DNA from: an uncultured Bacilli bacterium
Lineage (GTDB): Bacteria > Bacillota_I > Bacilli_A > RF39 > UBA660
Assembly (NCBI GenBank): GCA_934099115.1
Contig: CAKOPK010000006.1
Coordinates: forward strand, 1 to 64,000
Reading direction: 5' to 3'
Length of the DNA stretch: 64,000 nt
Positions 44,637 through 53,361 of the stretch are shown here, piece by piece. Below the pieces are notes generated by a model that saw only the letters and a list, made by a program, of their open reading frames with translations, did not search any database and was not told the origin of the DNA. The translations under genes were made by a program, and so were the position numbers. Positions within the stretch are counted from its first letter, which is position 1; the number at the start of each line of letters is the position of its first letter.

Positions 44637-45590
44637 TTAGTCATAATCTTTTACTCTAACAAGTCTCTTTGCTTGCTCTAAATCTATATTACCTAAAATA
44701 TTATTAATATGTTCTATTAATTTTTTATAAACTAAAATATCTTCTCCTTTATAAAATAACTTATGAATATAAGGATATATATTTTCTATATCTTCTTTAT
44801 TTACTATTTCATAAAATAAACGGTCATTCTTTGTAATTAATGAATAAAGTATGACATCTTTAAAAGCATAATAAAAATATTCAATAATATAATCATCTAT
44901 TTGATAAGAATTAATAATAGAAAATCTTCTTAAAGAATAAGGAATAACTCCCCCTATTCGTTTATACTCTTTATAAACAATTTGCGATATATAATCATTA
45001 ACTAGTTCTTCCGTAAGAGTATCTGCAAATAAAGAATTAGTAATAATTGTATCATCTTTTATAGCAAGAGCATCTATACTTAAAGCATGATTAAACTCAT
45101 GAATAATAGTATTTAAATCAATTGCAAAAATAGGCAATAACACAAATTTAGAAACCTTCTCGTTTATTAATCCAAAAGTAAAACAAGGACAATCACTTTC
45201 TAAAGCATCCATTAAAGTATAATCAAAATCCTCTGCTTTAAAAGGACTCTTTAATAAGAATTTAGATAGTAAAAATTGAATATCCTTCTCTTCTGAAACA
45301 CTTCTATTAATAAAATAAAGTTTTTCTAAATATTTAAGATAATATTCTATAACATATCTATCATGTTTTCTAATATCTTTACTATAAGTTAAAATAACTT
45401 GAAATAATTTTTCTGGAATAAAGAAAATAAAATTTAAATGATTGAGAGTATAAGTAATATATTCTCTAAATCTATTATCATATACATTTACAAAAGCTTC
45501 TATTAAGGTAGGCATAATTATTTTTAAGCTATCATTTAACTCTTTTGTATACTTTTTATTATATTGTTTTATATAATGAAAATCTTCCAT
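44637..45590 (-). CDS. Putative zinc metallopeptidase (HEFNH motif), unknown family
   Basis: 317 residues, no signal peptide. TIIHEFNHALSID near residue 160-172 has the HExxH motif of zincins. DTLTEELVNDYISQIVY about 30 residues later offers a glutamate as third ligand, as in gluzincins. The rest is helical and unfamiliar. It stands between engB/exonuclease genes and the two-component genes on the same strand. The motif may be fortuitous, but its context of hydrophobic residues fits a real zinc helix. Confidence 0.7.
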   Translation of the reverse strand: MEDFHYIKQYNKKYTKELNDSLKIIMPTLIEAFVNVYDNRFREYITYTLNHLNFIFFIPEKLFQVILTYSKDIRKHDRYVIEYYLKYLEKLYFINRSVSEEKDIQFLLSKFLLKSPFKAEDFDYTLMDALESDCPCFTFGLINEKVSKFVLLPIFAIDLNTIIHEFNHALSIDALAIKDDTIITNSLFADTLTEELVNDYISQIVYKEYKRIGGVIPYSLRRFSIINSYQIDDYIIEYFYYAFKDVILYSLITKNDRLFYEIVNKEDIENIYPYIHKLFYKGEDILVYKKLIEHINNILGNIDLEQAKRLVRVKDYD

Positions 45591-45600
45591 AAATCCCCCT

Positions 45601-45629
45601 AAAAAAAGCTTTAGTTTTGAACCAAAGCT
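45601..45629 (-). terminator. Terminator after the DnaQ-like gene
   Basis: AGCTTTGGTT pairs with AACTAAAGCT (one G-T), followed by seven T on the minus strand; it overlaps the stop. Confidence 0.75.
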
Positions 45630-46153
45630 GCTCTCTTACAATATTGATAAACATAATTAGTAGTCTTACAATCATCTATACTTCTATGAGAACCATAATC
45701 TAAGCGAAAAAACTTCTTTAATGTTTCTAACTTATGATTATAAGCTTTAAGTATATAAATTTTTGCTAATTCCAAAGTATCTATATTCTTATTATATGGT
45801 ATAGACATATTTAATTTTTTTAATGTTTCTTCAATAAAACCTAAATCAAAATTAGAATTATGAGCTACTAATGCATAATCTCCTATAAAATCAAGAAATT
45901 TAGGCATAATACTCTCAATACTTTCTTCATTTTTTACAAGATTATCATCTATTCCAGTTATTTTAGTAATAATTTCTGGAATAGAATTCTTTGGCTTAAT
46001 TAAAACACTAAATTCATCTACTAATTCATTATTCTTATATTTTAAAGCTCCGATCTCAATTATTTCACACGTAGAAGCCTCTAAACCTGTTGTTTCTAAA
46101 TCAAAAACAACATAATCATCAACCATTTCATTTTCTTTATTTAAAAACATCAT
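45611..46153 (-). CDS. DnaQ-like 3'-5' exonuclease (DEDDh)
   Basis: 180 residues with Exo I FDLETTGL, Exo II in HNSNFDLGF and Exo III HRSIDDC, the complete DEDDh site. It matches the exonuclease domain of PolC/DnaQ as a stand-alone protein and may proofread or process DNA or RNA ends. Its start overlaps the engB stop by four bases. The second Met (MMFLNK) could be the start. Confidence 0.9.
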   Translation of the reverse strand: MMFLNKENEMVDDYVVFDLETTGLEASTCEIIEIGALKYKNNELVDEFSVLIKPKNSIPEIITKITGIDDNLVKNEESIESIMPKFLDFIGDYALVAHNSNFDLGFIEETLKKLNMSIPYNKNIDTLELAKIYILKAYNHKLETLKKFFRLDYGSHRSIDDCKTTNYVYQYCKRAALVQN

Positions 46154-46731
46154 ATCAATTCCTCTATAATTTTATAAACATCTTCTTTACCCCTCTTAGT
46201 AACGGTAGAAAATGTTATAAATTCTTCTTTCTCATTTAATTTTAAAGTATCACGAATAAGTTTATTCTGTTTTTCTCGACTATTCTTTCCTACTTTATCA
46301 AATTTAGTAGCAACTATCTTAACAGATAAATTATAATATTTAAGAAAATTATACATCAAGCAGTCATCTTCTGTAGGTTTATGACGATAATCTATAAGTA
46401 AGAAAACACACTTTAAATTTTCTCTAGCCTTTAAATACTCTTCAATCATAACCCCAAATTTTCTCTGACGGTCTTTACTAACGCTCGCATATCCATAACC
46501 AGGAACATCTACAAAATAAAACTTTTTATTAATTAAGTAAAAATTTAAAGTCTGGGTTTTTCCTGGTTTACTTGAAGTATAAGCAAAATTCTTTCTATTA
46601 ATAAGCGTATTAATAAAACTAGATTTCCCTACATTACTTCTCCCAACCAATAAAAATTCAGGTAATTTATCTTCTGGGTACTGACTCGTTCGAACAGCCA
46701 TACTCATTAATTCAACTTGATTTATTTCCAT
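46150..46731 (-). CDS. engB: Ribosome biogenesis GTPase EngB (YsxC/YihA)
   Basis: About 193 residues from the ATG at 46731, preceded by GGTGATATTG. G1 is GRSNVGKSS, G3 is DVPGYGYA and G4 is ATKFDK. The GTPase acts late in 50S subunit assembly. In many Firmicutes it follows lon or clpX; here it is followed by a DnaQ-like exonuclease. Confidence 0.95.
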   Translation of the reverse strand: MEINQVELMSMAVRTSQYPEDKLPEFLLVGRSNVGKSSFINTLINRKNFAYTSSKPGKTQTLNFYLINKKFYFVDVPGYGYASVSKDRQRKFGVMIEEYLKARENLKCVFLLIDYRHKPTEDDCLMYNFLKYYNLSVKIVATKFDKVGKNSREKQNKLIRDTLKLNEKEEFITFSTVTKRGKEDVYKIIEELI

Positions 46732-46821
46732 CAATATCACCACAACCATTATATAGTAAAAAAAGAAAAATTGCAAATAAATAAATGCTTCTAAAAATAA
46801 ACTTTAATAGGAGGCCTACTT

Positions 46822-47193
46822 ATGGATAAAAATAAACATAATACAAATTTTCCTCCTAATATTGACCCTCATGTATTTTCTCTTCTAGCAGTCGCAGTAG
46901 GTTATGCTTGTGTCGGAGACTATAATGCCAATGAGCAAAACTCAATCGGAAACTGGTTAATTTTAGTAGGCCAATATATTCTTACTCATGCTGCTCAGCA
47001 ACAATTAATAGAAACTAGAATAGAAAATAATAACATAAATATCAACTCTAAAAAATATAAAAGTGGCAAAGGAGGCCCCTATACAGATAATGAAAATAAC
47101 AAAAGTAATCAAAATCAAAGAGAAGAAGTAGATTTTCTCTTAGACGTAATAAAAAAAATGAGAGAAGAATTATTAAATCAAAAAGAAAAATAA
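46822..47193 (+). CDS. Unknown 123-residue protein with one hydrophobic region
   Basis: The first 60 residues are hydrophobic (FSLLAVAVGYACVGDYNANEQ, then IGNWLILVGQYILTHAAQQQ), followed by a hydrophilic Asn/Lys-rich part and a C-terminal helix. AGGAGG lies nine bases before the ATG. Similar short proteins occur in gut Firmicutes as far as I recall, without a function. Its stop abuts the convergent Nudix gene. Confidence 0.7.
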   Translation: MDKNKHNTNFPPNIDPHVFSLLAVAVGYACVGDYNANEQNSIGNWLILVGQYILTHAAQQQLIETRIENNNININSKKYKSGKGGPYTDNENNKSNQNQREEVDFLLDVIKKMREELLNQKEK

Positions 47194-47194
47194 A

Positions 47195-47671
47195 TTATTG
47201 ATTTATAAAATAAGAAAAGGTCCTATCATTAATAATCTTAACAAGAATTTCTGGTTTAAATTTATTATTTATTAAATCCTCTTTATCCATCCAAATAAAC
47301 TTTAAATGTCCTTTATGCCACTCCTCTGTACAAGGTATAGACTCCAAAGTATATAAATCCGAATTTACAAATCTAATTTCTTGAATCACTAAAATTTCAT
47401 GATATTTTTTACCATTAAAAGAAGACACAAAAAAATTTTCTATCATTCCAAGTGCCTTTACAAATTCACAAGAAATTCCAGTCTCTTCCTGAAATTCTCT
47501 AATTGCAGTAAAAATTGTATTTTCTCCTAAAAGAACACGTCCACCAGGCAAAGTTACATGAGTTACTCGGTCATCTTTTTGTACTAATATTTTATCTTTA
47601 TTTCGAATAACTATAGCAACCCGAAAATTAAAAACTACATTTTCTTTTTCAAAATTGATATCTAAATTCAT
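47195..47671 (-). CDS. Nudix hydrolase
   Basis: 158 residues with the Nudix box GRVLLGENTIFTAIREFQEETGI near 42-65, matching GX5EX7REUXEEXGU. Preceding LPGG is also present. It cleaves a nucleoside diphosphate linked to another group; the substrate is unknown. GGAGGAAGT precedes the ATG. Confidence 0.88.
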   Translation of the reverse strand: MNLDINFEKENVVFNFRVAIVIRNKDKILVQKDDRVTHVTLPGGRVLLGENTIFTAIREFQEETGISCEFVKALGMIENFFVSSFNGKKYHEILVIQEIRFVNSDLYTLESIPCTEEWHKGHLKFIWMDKEDLINNKFKPEILVKIINDRTFSYFINQ

Positions 47672-47721
47672 ACTTCCTCCAAACTAACTAAAGTATAAAA
47701 CTTAAAATCTAAAAACACAAG

Positions 47722-47747
47722 GAAAAAGAATGACTAAATACTCATTC
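47722..47747 (-). terminator. Terminator of the 59-residue ORF
   Basis: GAATGA pairs with TCATTC around an eight-base loop, followed by five T on the minus strand. Confidence 0.7.
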
Positions 47748-47921
47748 TTCTTTTCTTAAAACTCTAGAGTGACTAGTTTTAATTATTTTATCTATATTAT
47801 ACTTTTCTTTACTACTATAATCTATATTATATCCAAAATCATTTAATACCCCATGTTTAAAATAATCCAAATGTTCTTCTGTTCCACTAAATCCACAATA
47901 ATAACTATCTTTTTCTTTCAC
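47742..47921 (-). CDS. Possible 59-residue protein downstream of the pbp gene
   Basis: From a GTG at 47921 a frame encodes a hydrophilic protein (SYYCGFSGTEEHLDYFKHG, later SHSRVLRKEE) ending at a TGA that overlaps a terminator. GGGTGAT lies five bases before the GTG. The same bases form the 3' arm of the terminator hairpin of the division operon (47921-47951). No family is recognised. The amino acid make-up looks natural, but the evidence is thin. Confidence 0.45.
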   Translation of the reverse strand: MKEKDSYYCGFSGTEEHLDYFKHGVLNDFGYNIDYSSKEKYNIDKIIKTSHSRVLRKEE

Positions 47922-47951
47922 AAAAAATCACCCATTTATAATATGGATGAT
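47921..47951 (-). terminator. Terminator of the mraZ-pbp operon
   Basis: ATCATCCAT pairs with ATGGGTGAT (one T-G), followed by TTTTTT on the minus strand, 11 bases after the pbp stop. Confidence 0.75.
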
Positions 47952-47961
47952 TATCAAAATA

Positions 47962-50067
47962 TTATGTATTACTAAGAGTTACTTCTAAGGTCTTACTTAA
48001 ATCAATAACTTCCCCTTCTGGAATAGAAGCCTGGGTAACAACGCCATAACCATTAAAGCTAAAATTTAACCCGACTAAATTACAGAAATTCATAACTTCA
48101 CTACTACTCCAACCTACCATATTAGGCATTAATACTTCTGTTCCATCTGTAAGCAAGAATATTTTACTTCCTTCTAAAACTTGTGTTTTATTAAGTGGAT
48201 ATTGATTAACAATATTTTTTCCATTACCAATCGTATAGACTTTTAATTTTAAATTACTTAATATTTCTTTAGTAGTATCTAAATCACTACTAATATAATT
48301 ATTAAGAGTTATAATCTTAGAACTATCTCCAGTATTCTTAGTATTAGTAATATTTGCATAATTAGCAATACTTTCTACTGTTTTACGAACAACAGAAGCA
48401 AGAGCACTAGAACCTCCATCAATTTGTTTTACAGAAGCATATATAATATATTCTGGGTCTTCATAAGGAAAAACCCCTGCAAAAGAACGAATATAATTAG
48501 TAGAGCCAGTTAAATAACCACCATTTGGACTAGCTATTTGAGCAGTTCCCGTCTTACCCATCAAAGTAACATTATTAGGTTGCCATATCTTAGATAAACC
48601 ATTATAAACCATGTTATACATTAATTCTTTAATTTTCTTTATAGATTCTTTAGATACTTTTTGTCCTAAAGAATTTCTTCCTCCCTGATAAGTAATATTA
48701 CCACTTTGGTCAATAATCTTATCTACAATATAAGGCTTAATCATCTCTCCACCATTAGCAATAATACTCAAAGCTTGTAAAGTTTGAATTGGTGTTGTAG
48801 TAATACCTTGTCCATAAGAAGCAGTTGCAATCTCTGATTGATAGTTCGGATTAACAATACCACTTTCTTCTCCCGGAAGTTCAATACCCGTCTTAGAACC
48901 AAAGCCTAAAGATTTATAAAAAGATTTTAATTTACCCTTCTCTTTTTCTTCTACTTTTAAAGCCAAATAAGTAGCTCCTACATTAGAAGAATAAGCAAAA
49001 CCAGTATCATAATTAATAAGACCCCAACCAGAATTATTAAAGTCTCTAATGGTTGCATCTGCAACTACAACACTACCAGACATATACTCTTCACTACCAT
49101 TATATACTCCAGACTCCATAGCAGCTAACCAAGAAAATATCTTCATAGTACTACCAGGTTCATAAGTATAACCAACAAGAGGATTCACATAATTGGATAA
49201 ACCTTCTAAAGTATTCGGATTAAAATTAGGACTAGTAGCACTTCCAACAATAGCACCTGTATTAGCATTCATAACACTAATCGTAAACCAAGAAAAAGTA
49301 TTATTTTCTTCTAAAGTATGAACTGCATCCTCTAAAATAAGCTGTATTTGAGTATCTAAAGTTAAATATATATCACTACCATTAATGGGTTCTATAGTAT
49401 AAGCTTCTCCTACTTGATATCCTAAAGCACTCTGATACTCCGTATAACCATCTGTTCCCTTTAAAATATCATTATAATAACTCTCTACTCCCATTTCTCC
49501 AACAATTTCTCCATCTTCATTTTGTTTCGCATAACCAACAATATAAGAAGCCATCTTAGATTTTTTATAATATCTTTTACTACCAGCAGTAAAAGATATT
49601 CCTGGTAAAGCAAGAGCATCTATCTCTTGTTTTTTATTCTCACTTAAATTTCTTCCCTTTGTTCCAAACTCTACTTGATAAGCTCCTTTAACATTTAATC
49701 TTCCTAAAACATAATTATAGTCCATATTTAAAACTTCTGCTAAAGCTTTAGCTGTACCTTCTTTATCCACAACATGATTAGGTTTATCAGGATTAGTAGT
49801 TCTAGATTCACTTAAATAAGCAATTAAAGTATAAGAGTTTACATTTTGAGCAATAGCATCCCCATTTACATCATATATATTTCCTCTAGACGCATATAAA
49901 GTCTTTTTAGTAGTATTTCTATTACTAACAAACTCTTTTAAATTAGTTCCATCTACATTTGTTACAATAGCAACATATTCTAACTTTATAATAGCAGCTA
50001 TAAAAGCACAAAAAAAGGCCAAGACAATAATTTTATTTATTTTAACACATGACCTTTTTTTCTTCAT
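47962..50067 (-). CDS. ftsI: Division penicillin-binding protein (class B) with PASTA domain
   Basis: 701 residues: an N-terminal membrane segment, a dimerisation domain (ASRGNIYDVNG) and a transpeptidase domain with SxxK in EPGSTMKIFSW, SxN in YSSNVGATYLA and KTGTAQ. A PASTA-like domain (MPNMVGWSSSEVMNFCNLVGL) ends the protein. It cross-links septal peptidoglycan. It follows ftsL by 11 bases in the mraZ-rsmH-ftsL-pbp order, as pbpB does in B. subtilis. Confidence 0.95.
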   Translation of the reverse strand: MKKKRSCVKINKIIVLAFFCAFIAAIIKLEYVAIVTNVDGTNLKEFVSNRNTTKKTLYASRGNIYDVNGDAIAQNVNSYTLIAYLSESRTTNPDKPNHVVDKEGTAKALAEVLNMDYNYVLGRLNVKGAYQVEFGTKGRNLSENKKQEIDALALPGISFTAGSKRYYKKSKMASYIVGYAKQNEDGEIVGEMGVESYYNDILKGTDGYTEYQSALGYQVGEAYTIEPINGSDIYLTLDTQIQLILEDAVHTLEENNTFSWFTISVMNANTGAIVGSATSPNFNPNTLEGLSNYVNPLVGYTYEPGSTMKIFSWLAAMESGVYNGSEEYMSGSVVVADATIRDFNNSGWGLINYDTGFAYSSNVGATYLALKVEEKEKGKLKSFYKSLGFGSKTGIELPGEESGIVNPNYQSEIATASYGQGITTTPIQTLQALSIIANGGEMIKPYIVDKIIDQSGNITYQGGRNSLGQKVSKESIKKIKELMYNMVYNGLSKIWQPNNVTLMGKTGTAQIASPNGGYLTGSTNYIRSFAGVFPYEDPEYIIYASVKQIDGGSSALASVVRKTVESIANYANITNTKNTGDSSKIITLNNYISSDLDTTKEILSNLKLKVYTIGNGKNIVNQYPLNKTQVLEGSKIFLLTDGTEVLMPNMVGWSSSEVMNFCNLVGLNFSFNGYGVVTQASIPEGEVIDLSKTLEVTLSNT

Positions 50068-50078
50068 TTATAGCTCTC

Positions 50079-50378
50079 CTATTCATCAATTGTTTTAATA
50101 TTACTATTATTATAACTTAAACCACTTATAGATGCAATATTTTGAATATTATCAATACTAGCAAGTTCATCAATCTGCATACCTAAAGCTTCATTAGCAT
50201 CTGTTTGTTTACTAATCTTTGATTTTACACGTTCAAGTTCAATATTTGTCTCAGATAATAGTGCTTTTGTATATACCCAAGAAGATGGCATAATGACAAA
50301 TCCAAATAATACAAGTAAGAAAAACATAAATTTTTCTCCCTTTAACAACTTAATTCTTTTTACTCTTTTAGTTCTCAT
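50079..50378 (-). CDS. ftsL: Cell division protein FtsL
   Basis: 99 residues with a basic N-terminus, one membrane segment (about 17-37) and a leucine-zipper-like coiled coil after it. Sequence is weakly conserved in this family, so the name rests on topology, length and position between rsmH and pbp. It recruits the division synthase complex. Confidence 0.85.
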   Translation of the reverse strand: MRTKRVKRIKLLKGEKFMFFLLVLFGFVIMPSSWVYTKALLSETNIELERVKSKISKQTDANEALGMQIDELASIDNIQNIASISGLSYNNSNIKTIDE

Positions 50379-50380
50379 TA

Positions 50381-51310
50381 TTAGACCCTTTCTATTACTC
50401 TCATTTTAGCACTTTTACTACGACTATTCTCTTTTAATTCTTCTTCACTCGGTAAAATAGGTTTCTTATTAACTAAACGAATAAGAGGTTTATATTCTTG
50501 AGGAATATCTTTTTCAGGTAACCCTTTTACCATTTCATTAACTTCACTATATTTCTTAAAAATATTCTTAACTAAGCGATCTTCTAAAGAATGAAAAGTA
50601 ATAACTACAATTCTTCCACCCTTTTTTAACTTTAAAATAGCATCAGTTAAGGCAATTTCTACTGCTTTTAATTCTTGATTTACTTCAATTCGAATCGCTT
50701 GAAAAATAACTCTTTCTGGATGATTTTTATAAAAATAATTAGCTCCCACACTCTTTTTAATAATTTCTACTAACTCTAAAGTATGAGTAATTTCTTTTAC
50801 TTTCCTAGCCTCTACAATATTTTTAGCAATAATCTTACTTCTAGGCTCTTCACCATATTGAAAGAATATATGAACAAGTTCTTCTTCACTATAATGATTA
50901 ATCACTTCTTTAGCATCCATTCTAGATTCTTTATTCATTCTCATGTCTAAAACACCATCTTGCATAAAACTAAAACCACGACTTGCATCATCAATCTCTG
51001 GACTAGATAAACCTAAATCAAATAAGAATCCATCTACTAAATCTATATTTTCTTTGTCAAGTCCCTCTTTTAAATGCATAAAATTATCATGAATAATAGT
51101 AAAATTAGAACGAATACCAAATAACAATTGACGCGAATAGTTAATCGCTTCACTATCCGCATCAAAGGCGAATAATCTCCCTTTACTTATTCTTTTTAAA
51201 ATTTCACTACTGTGACCAGCATATCCGAGTGTGGCATCTACGTATATACCATCTTCTTTTATATTCAAATTTTGTATTGCTAAATCTCGCATAACACTAT
51301 AATGTTTCAT
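50381..51310 (-). CDS. rsmH: 16S rRNA (cytosine-1402-N4) methyltransferase RsmH
   Basis: About 309 residues from the ATG at 51310, with GAGGTATC before it. Features are YVDATLGYAGHSSEIL for SAM binding, DGFLFDLGLSSPEID and ITFHSLEDRLVK. RsmH (MraW) methylates C1402 in the decoding centre. It overlaps the end of mraZ by 14 bases. Confidence 0.96.
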   Translation of the reverse strand: MKHYSVMRDLAIQNLNIKEDGIYVDATLGYAGHSSEILKRISKGRLFAFDADSEAINYSRQLLFGIRSNFTIIHDNFMHLKEGLDKENIDLVDGFLFDLGLSSPEIDDASRGFSFMQDGVLDMRMNKESRMDAKEVINHYSEEELVHIFFQYGEEPRSKIIAKNIVEARKVKEITHTLELVEIIKKSVGANYFYKNHPERVIFQAIRIEVNQELKAVEIALTDAILKLKKGGRIVVITFHSLEDRLVKNIFKKYSEVNEMVKGLPEKDIPQEYKPLIRLVNKKPILPSEEELKENSRSKSAKMRVIERV

Positions 51311-51743
51311 AAGATACCTCATCTTGAAATAAGTGTTCTGCTACTTCTTCAAGAACATCACTATAATCATTATTAAATTGTTCCCAATTCTCTTTAGACC
51401 ATATCTCAAGCCTATCACAAGCCCCAATAATTACACATTCTTTAGTAATATTAGCATAAGCAACCTGTCCAGCCGAAATATTAATACGTCCTTGTCGGTC
51501 AAGATTACAACTAGCAGCAGCCGAAAAGAAAGATCGAATGAATACACGAGCATCTTTTTTTGTAAAAGGTAAGCTTGCTAACTTCTTTACAATTTTATTC
51601 CATTCAGATTCGGTGTAGATATACAAGCATTTTTCTAATCCCCTAGTAATAATGAAGTTTTCTCCAAGACTACTGCGGTAATTAGAAGGTATTACTAATC
51701 TGCTTTTTTCATCAATATTATGATGATGCTCGCCCATAAACAT
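51297..51743 (-). CDS. mraZ: Transcriptional regulator MraZ
   Basis: About 148 residues from the ATG at 51743, which has GGGGGA upstream. Two AbrB-like halves are visible: GEHHHNIDEKSRLVIPSNYR and AASCNLDRQGRINIS. MraZ binds repeats upstream of its own operon. Consistent with this, GTGG-type repeats (GTGGTAG, GTGGGGG, CAGTGG) occur between the promoter and the gene. Confidence 0.95.
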   Translation of the reverse strand: MFMGEHHHNIDEKSRLVIPSNYRSSLGENFIITRGLEKCLYIYTESEWNKIVKKLASLPFTKKDARVFIRSFFSAAASCNLDRQGRINISAGQVAYANITKECVIIGACDRLEIWSKENWEQFNNDYSDVLEEVAEHLFQDEVSYETL

Positions 51744-51787
51744 TGCAATCCCCCACTTTCTACCACAATGTACCACTGCCTACCATA

Positions 51788-51816
51788 ATATTATCAATTA
51801 TTAGAGTTTTTGTAAA
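51788..51816 (-). promoter_or_regulatory. Promoter of the mraZ division operon
   Basis: TTTACA (51816-51811), 17 bases, TAATAT (51793-51788) on the minus strand. Downstream, between 51750 and 51785, are several GTGG repeats about ten bases apart, the pattern of MraZ binding boxes. Confidence 0.7.
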
Positions 51817-51870
51817 GAATGAGTTGTTCGCTTTTTTAAGAATATTCTTATATTTACGCAAAATTGACAG

Positions 51871-51894
51871 AAAAAAAGAGGTGCCCCTCTTTTT
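51871..51894. terminator. Bidirectional terminator
   Basis: AAAAAGAGG pairs with CCTCTTTTT around a four- to six-base loop. It ends the sporulation-peptide genes and insulates mraZ. Confidence 0.85.
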
Positions 51895-51909
51895 GCATAT
51901 TTTTGTATC

Positions 51910-52032
51910 CTAATAATATAGAATACCTCCTAGAATGATTGCTAATAAAATATATAATACGATAATTAAAAATGCACTATTTTGAAGTCCAAACCCACTT
52001 TTAGTAGTAGACTTATCTTTGCAACATCCCAT
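51910..52032 (-). CDS. YjcZ-like sporulation peptide (40 residues)
   Basis: A short gene with a Cys-containing hydrophilic head (MGCCKDKSTTKSGFG) and a hydrophobic tail (AFLIIVLYILLAIILGG). The tail matches the YjcZ/YuzJ kind of tiny sporulation membrane proteins. AAGGAGG lies about 13 bases before the ATG; a GTG at 52044 is a closer alternative but nearly overlaps that site. It follows the next peptide gene on the same strand. Confidence 0.6.
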   Translation of the reverse strand: MGCCKDKSTTKSGFGLQNSAFLIIVLYILLAIILGGILYY

Positions 52033-52068
52033 AAAGATGCTCACACCTCCTTAAAAAATTTTAAAAGA

Positions 52069-52158
52069 CTAAATGAATGCTCCTACGATAATGATTAATA
52101 AGATAAATAATACTAATATGATAGCAGCTCCAAGTCCGTTGCCAGTTCCACAATTCAT
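52069..52158 (-). CDS. YjcZ family sporulation peptide (29 residues)
   Basis: The peptide begins MNCGTGNGLGAAIILVLFIL and ends VGAFI, the typical Gly-rich head and hydrophobic helix of YjcZ-type proteins, which are made during sporulation. AAAGGAGGAATGATTT gives a strong ribosome binding site. A sigma-K-like promoter lies 34 bases upstream. Confidence 0.75.
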   Translation of the reverse strand: MNCGTGNGLGAAIILVLFILLIIIVGAFI

Positions 52159-52191
52159 AAATCATTCCTCCTTTATTTGTCTTTTCACTTA

Positions 52192-52218
52192 TATATTACG
52201 TAAAAATTTTATTTTGGT
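52192..52218 (-). promoter_or_regulatory. Candidate sigma-K promoter of the sporulation peptides
   Basis: On the minus strand AC (52218-52217), 16 bases, then CGTAATATA (52200-52192) fits the sigma-K pattern AC-N16/17-CATANNNTA with one mismatch. Inference only; short consensus motifs arise by chance in AT-rich DNA. Confidence 0.4.
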
Positions 52219-52258
52219 GCTGGGCAAATGAACTTGTTAGAGAATTTATGCAAAAACC

Positions 52259-52287
52259 TTGTATTTTAAGCTAAGTATTGTTATAAT
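52259..52287 (+). promoter_or_regulatory. Sigma-A-type promoter of prsA
   Basis: TTGTAT (52259-52264), 17 bases, TATAAT (52282-52287), 25 bases before the gene. Confidence 0.7.
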
Positions 52288-52312
52288 TAATCTCAGTAGG
52301 AGGAAAATATTA

Positions 52313-53338
52313 ATGAAGAAAAAATTATTTATTTTAGGAGTATCTACTCTATTATTATGTGGATGTGGAAAAATTCCTAAGTTATCAAATGGTGATGAAG
52401 CAGTAATAACCTTCAAAGATGGAGAAAAAATAAGTGTCAATGATTTCTATGATGAAATTAAAAATGGCTATGGATTACAAGTATTAGTAAATATGATGGA
52501 TAAACATATTTATGAACTAGAATTTAAAGACAAAGTAAGTGATGCTAAAACTTATAGTGAAGCCGTTGTAAAACAATTTAAAGCAAACTATGACGATGAA
52601 GAAAAAGCGTTAAGTATGTTACAAACCTATTATGGATATCAAACTTTTGATGCTTATAAAAATGCCGCTTATATCAATTACTTACAAAATGAAGCAATTG
52701 AAACTTATGTAAAAAATAATATTACAGAAGATGAATTAAAAGATTATTATGAAAAAAGTGTTTATCCAAACATGACAATATCTCATATTCTAATTACTTC
52801 TGATGCAAGCAGTAGTGCTACAGACGAAGAAAAAGAAGCAGCAGAGAAAAAAGCTAAAGCTAAAGTTAAAGAAGTTATTGATAAATTAAACACTGCTAAA
52901 AAAGAAAATAAAAACATCACCGAAACATTTACAAGTCTTGCTAAAGAATATTCTGAAGATGAAAGCACTAAAAATAAAGGTGGTTCCCTAGGAGAAATTA
53001 ACATTGGTAGTCTAGATAGCAAATATGACGAATTAGTCTCTAGTGCAGCTAAATTACAAGATGGTGAATATAGTACTGATATTATTACAACAGAACTTGG
53101 TTACCATGTAATTCTAAAAACTGCTACTGGTAAAAAAGCAAGTTATGATGACTCTGTAGATAGTATGAAAGAAAAAATAATGACTAACAAATTAAATGAT
53201 AATAAATCTTTAATGGTTGATGCTGTTAAATATTATCGTGATAAATATGAACTTAATATTGTAGATAGTGAATTAAATTCTCAATATTCTAAATATATGA
53301 ATAATCTAATTAATACTTACAAAAATAGTTCAAACTAA
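52313..53338 (+). CDS. prsA: PrsA-type foldase lipoprotein (parvulin)
   Basis: About 341 residues from the ATG at 52313 with AGGAGG upstream. A lipoprotein signal ends LLCGCGK. The middle is a parvulin PPIase domain beginning NMTISHILI and containing EYSEDESTKNKGGSLGEI and TELGYHVILKT. Helical parts flank it. It helps exported proteins fold outside the membrane. It is transcribed alone. Confidence 0.93.
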   Translation: MKKKLFILGVSTLLLCGCGKIPKLSNGDEAVITFKDGEKISVNDFYDEIKNGYGLQVLVNMMDKHIYELEFKDKVSDAKTYSEAVVKQFKANYDDEEKALSMLQTYYGYQTFDAYKNAAYINYLQNEAIETYVKNNITEDELKDYYEKSVYPNMTISHILITSDASSSATDEEKEAAEKKAKAKVKEVIDKLNTAKKENKNITETFTSLAKEYSEDESTKNKGGSLGEINIGSLDSKYDELVSSAAKLQDGEYSTDIITTELGYHVILKTATGKKASYDDSVDSMKEKIMTNKLNDNKSLMVDAVKYYRDKYELNIVDSELNSQYSKYMNNLINTYKNSSN

Positions 53339-53361
53339 AAAGCTTCCCTAGAAGCTTTTTT
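53336..53361. terminator. Bidirectional terminator between prsA and recX
   Basis: AAAAAGCTTC pairs with GAAGCTTTTT around CCTA. Confidence 0.9.
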
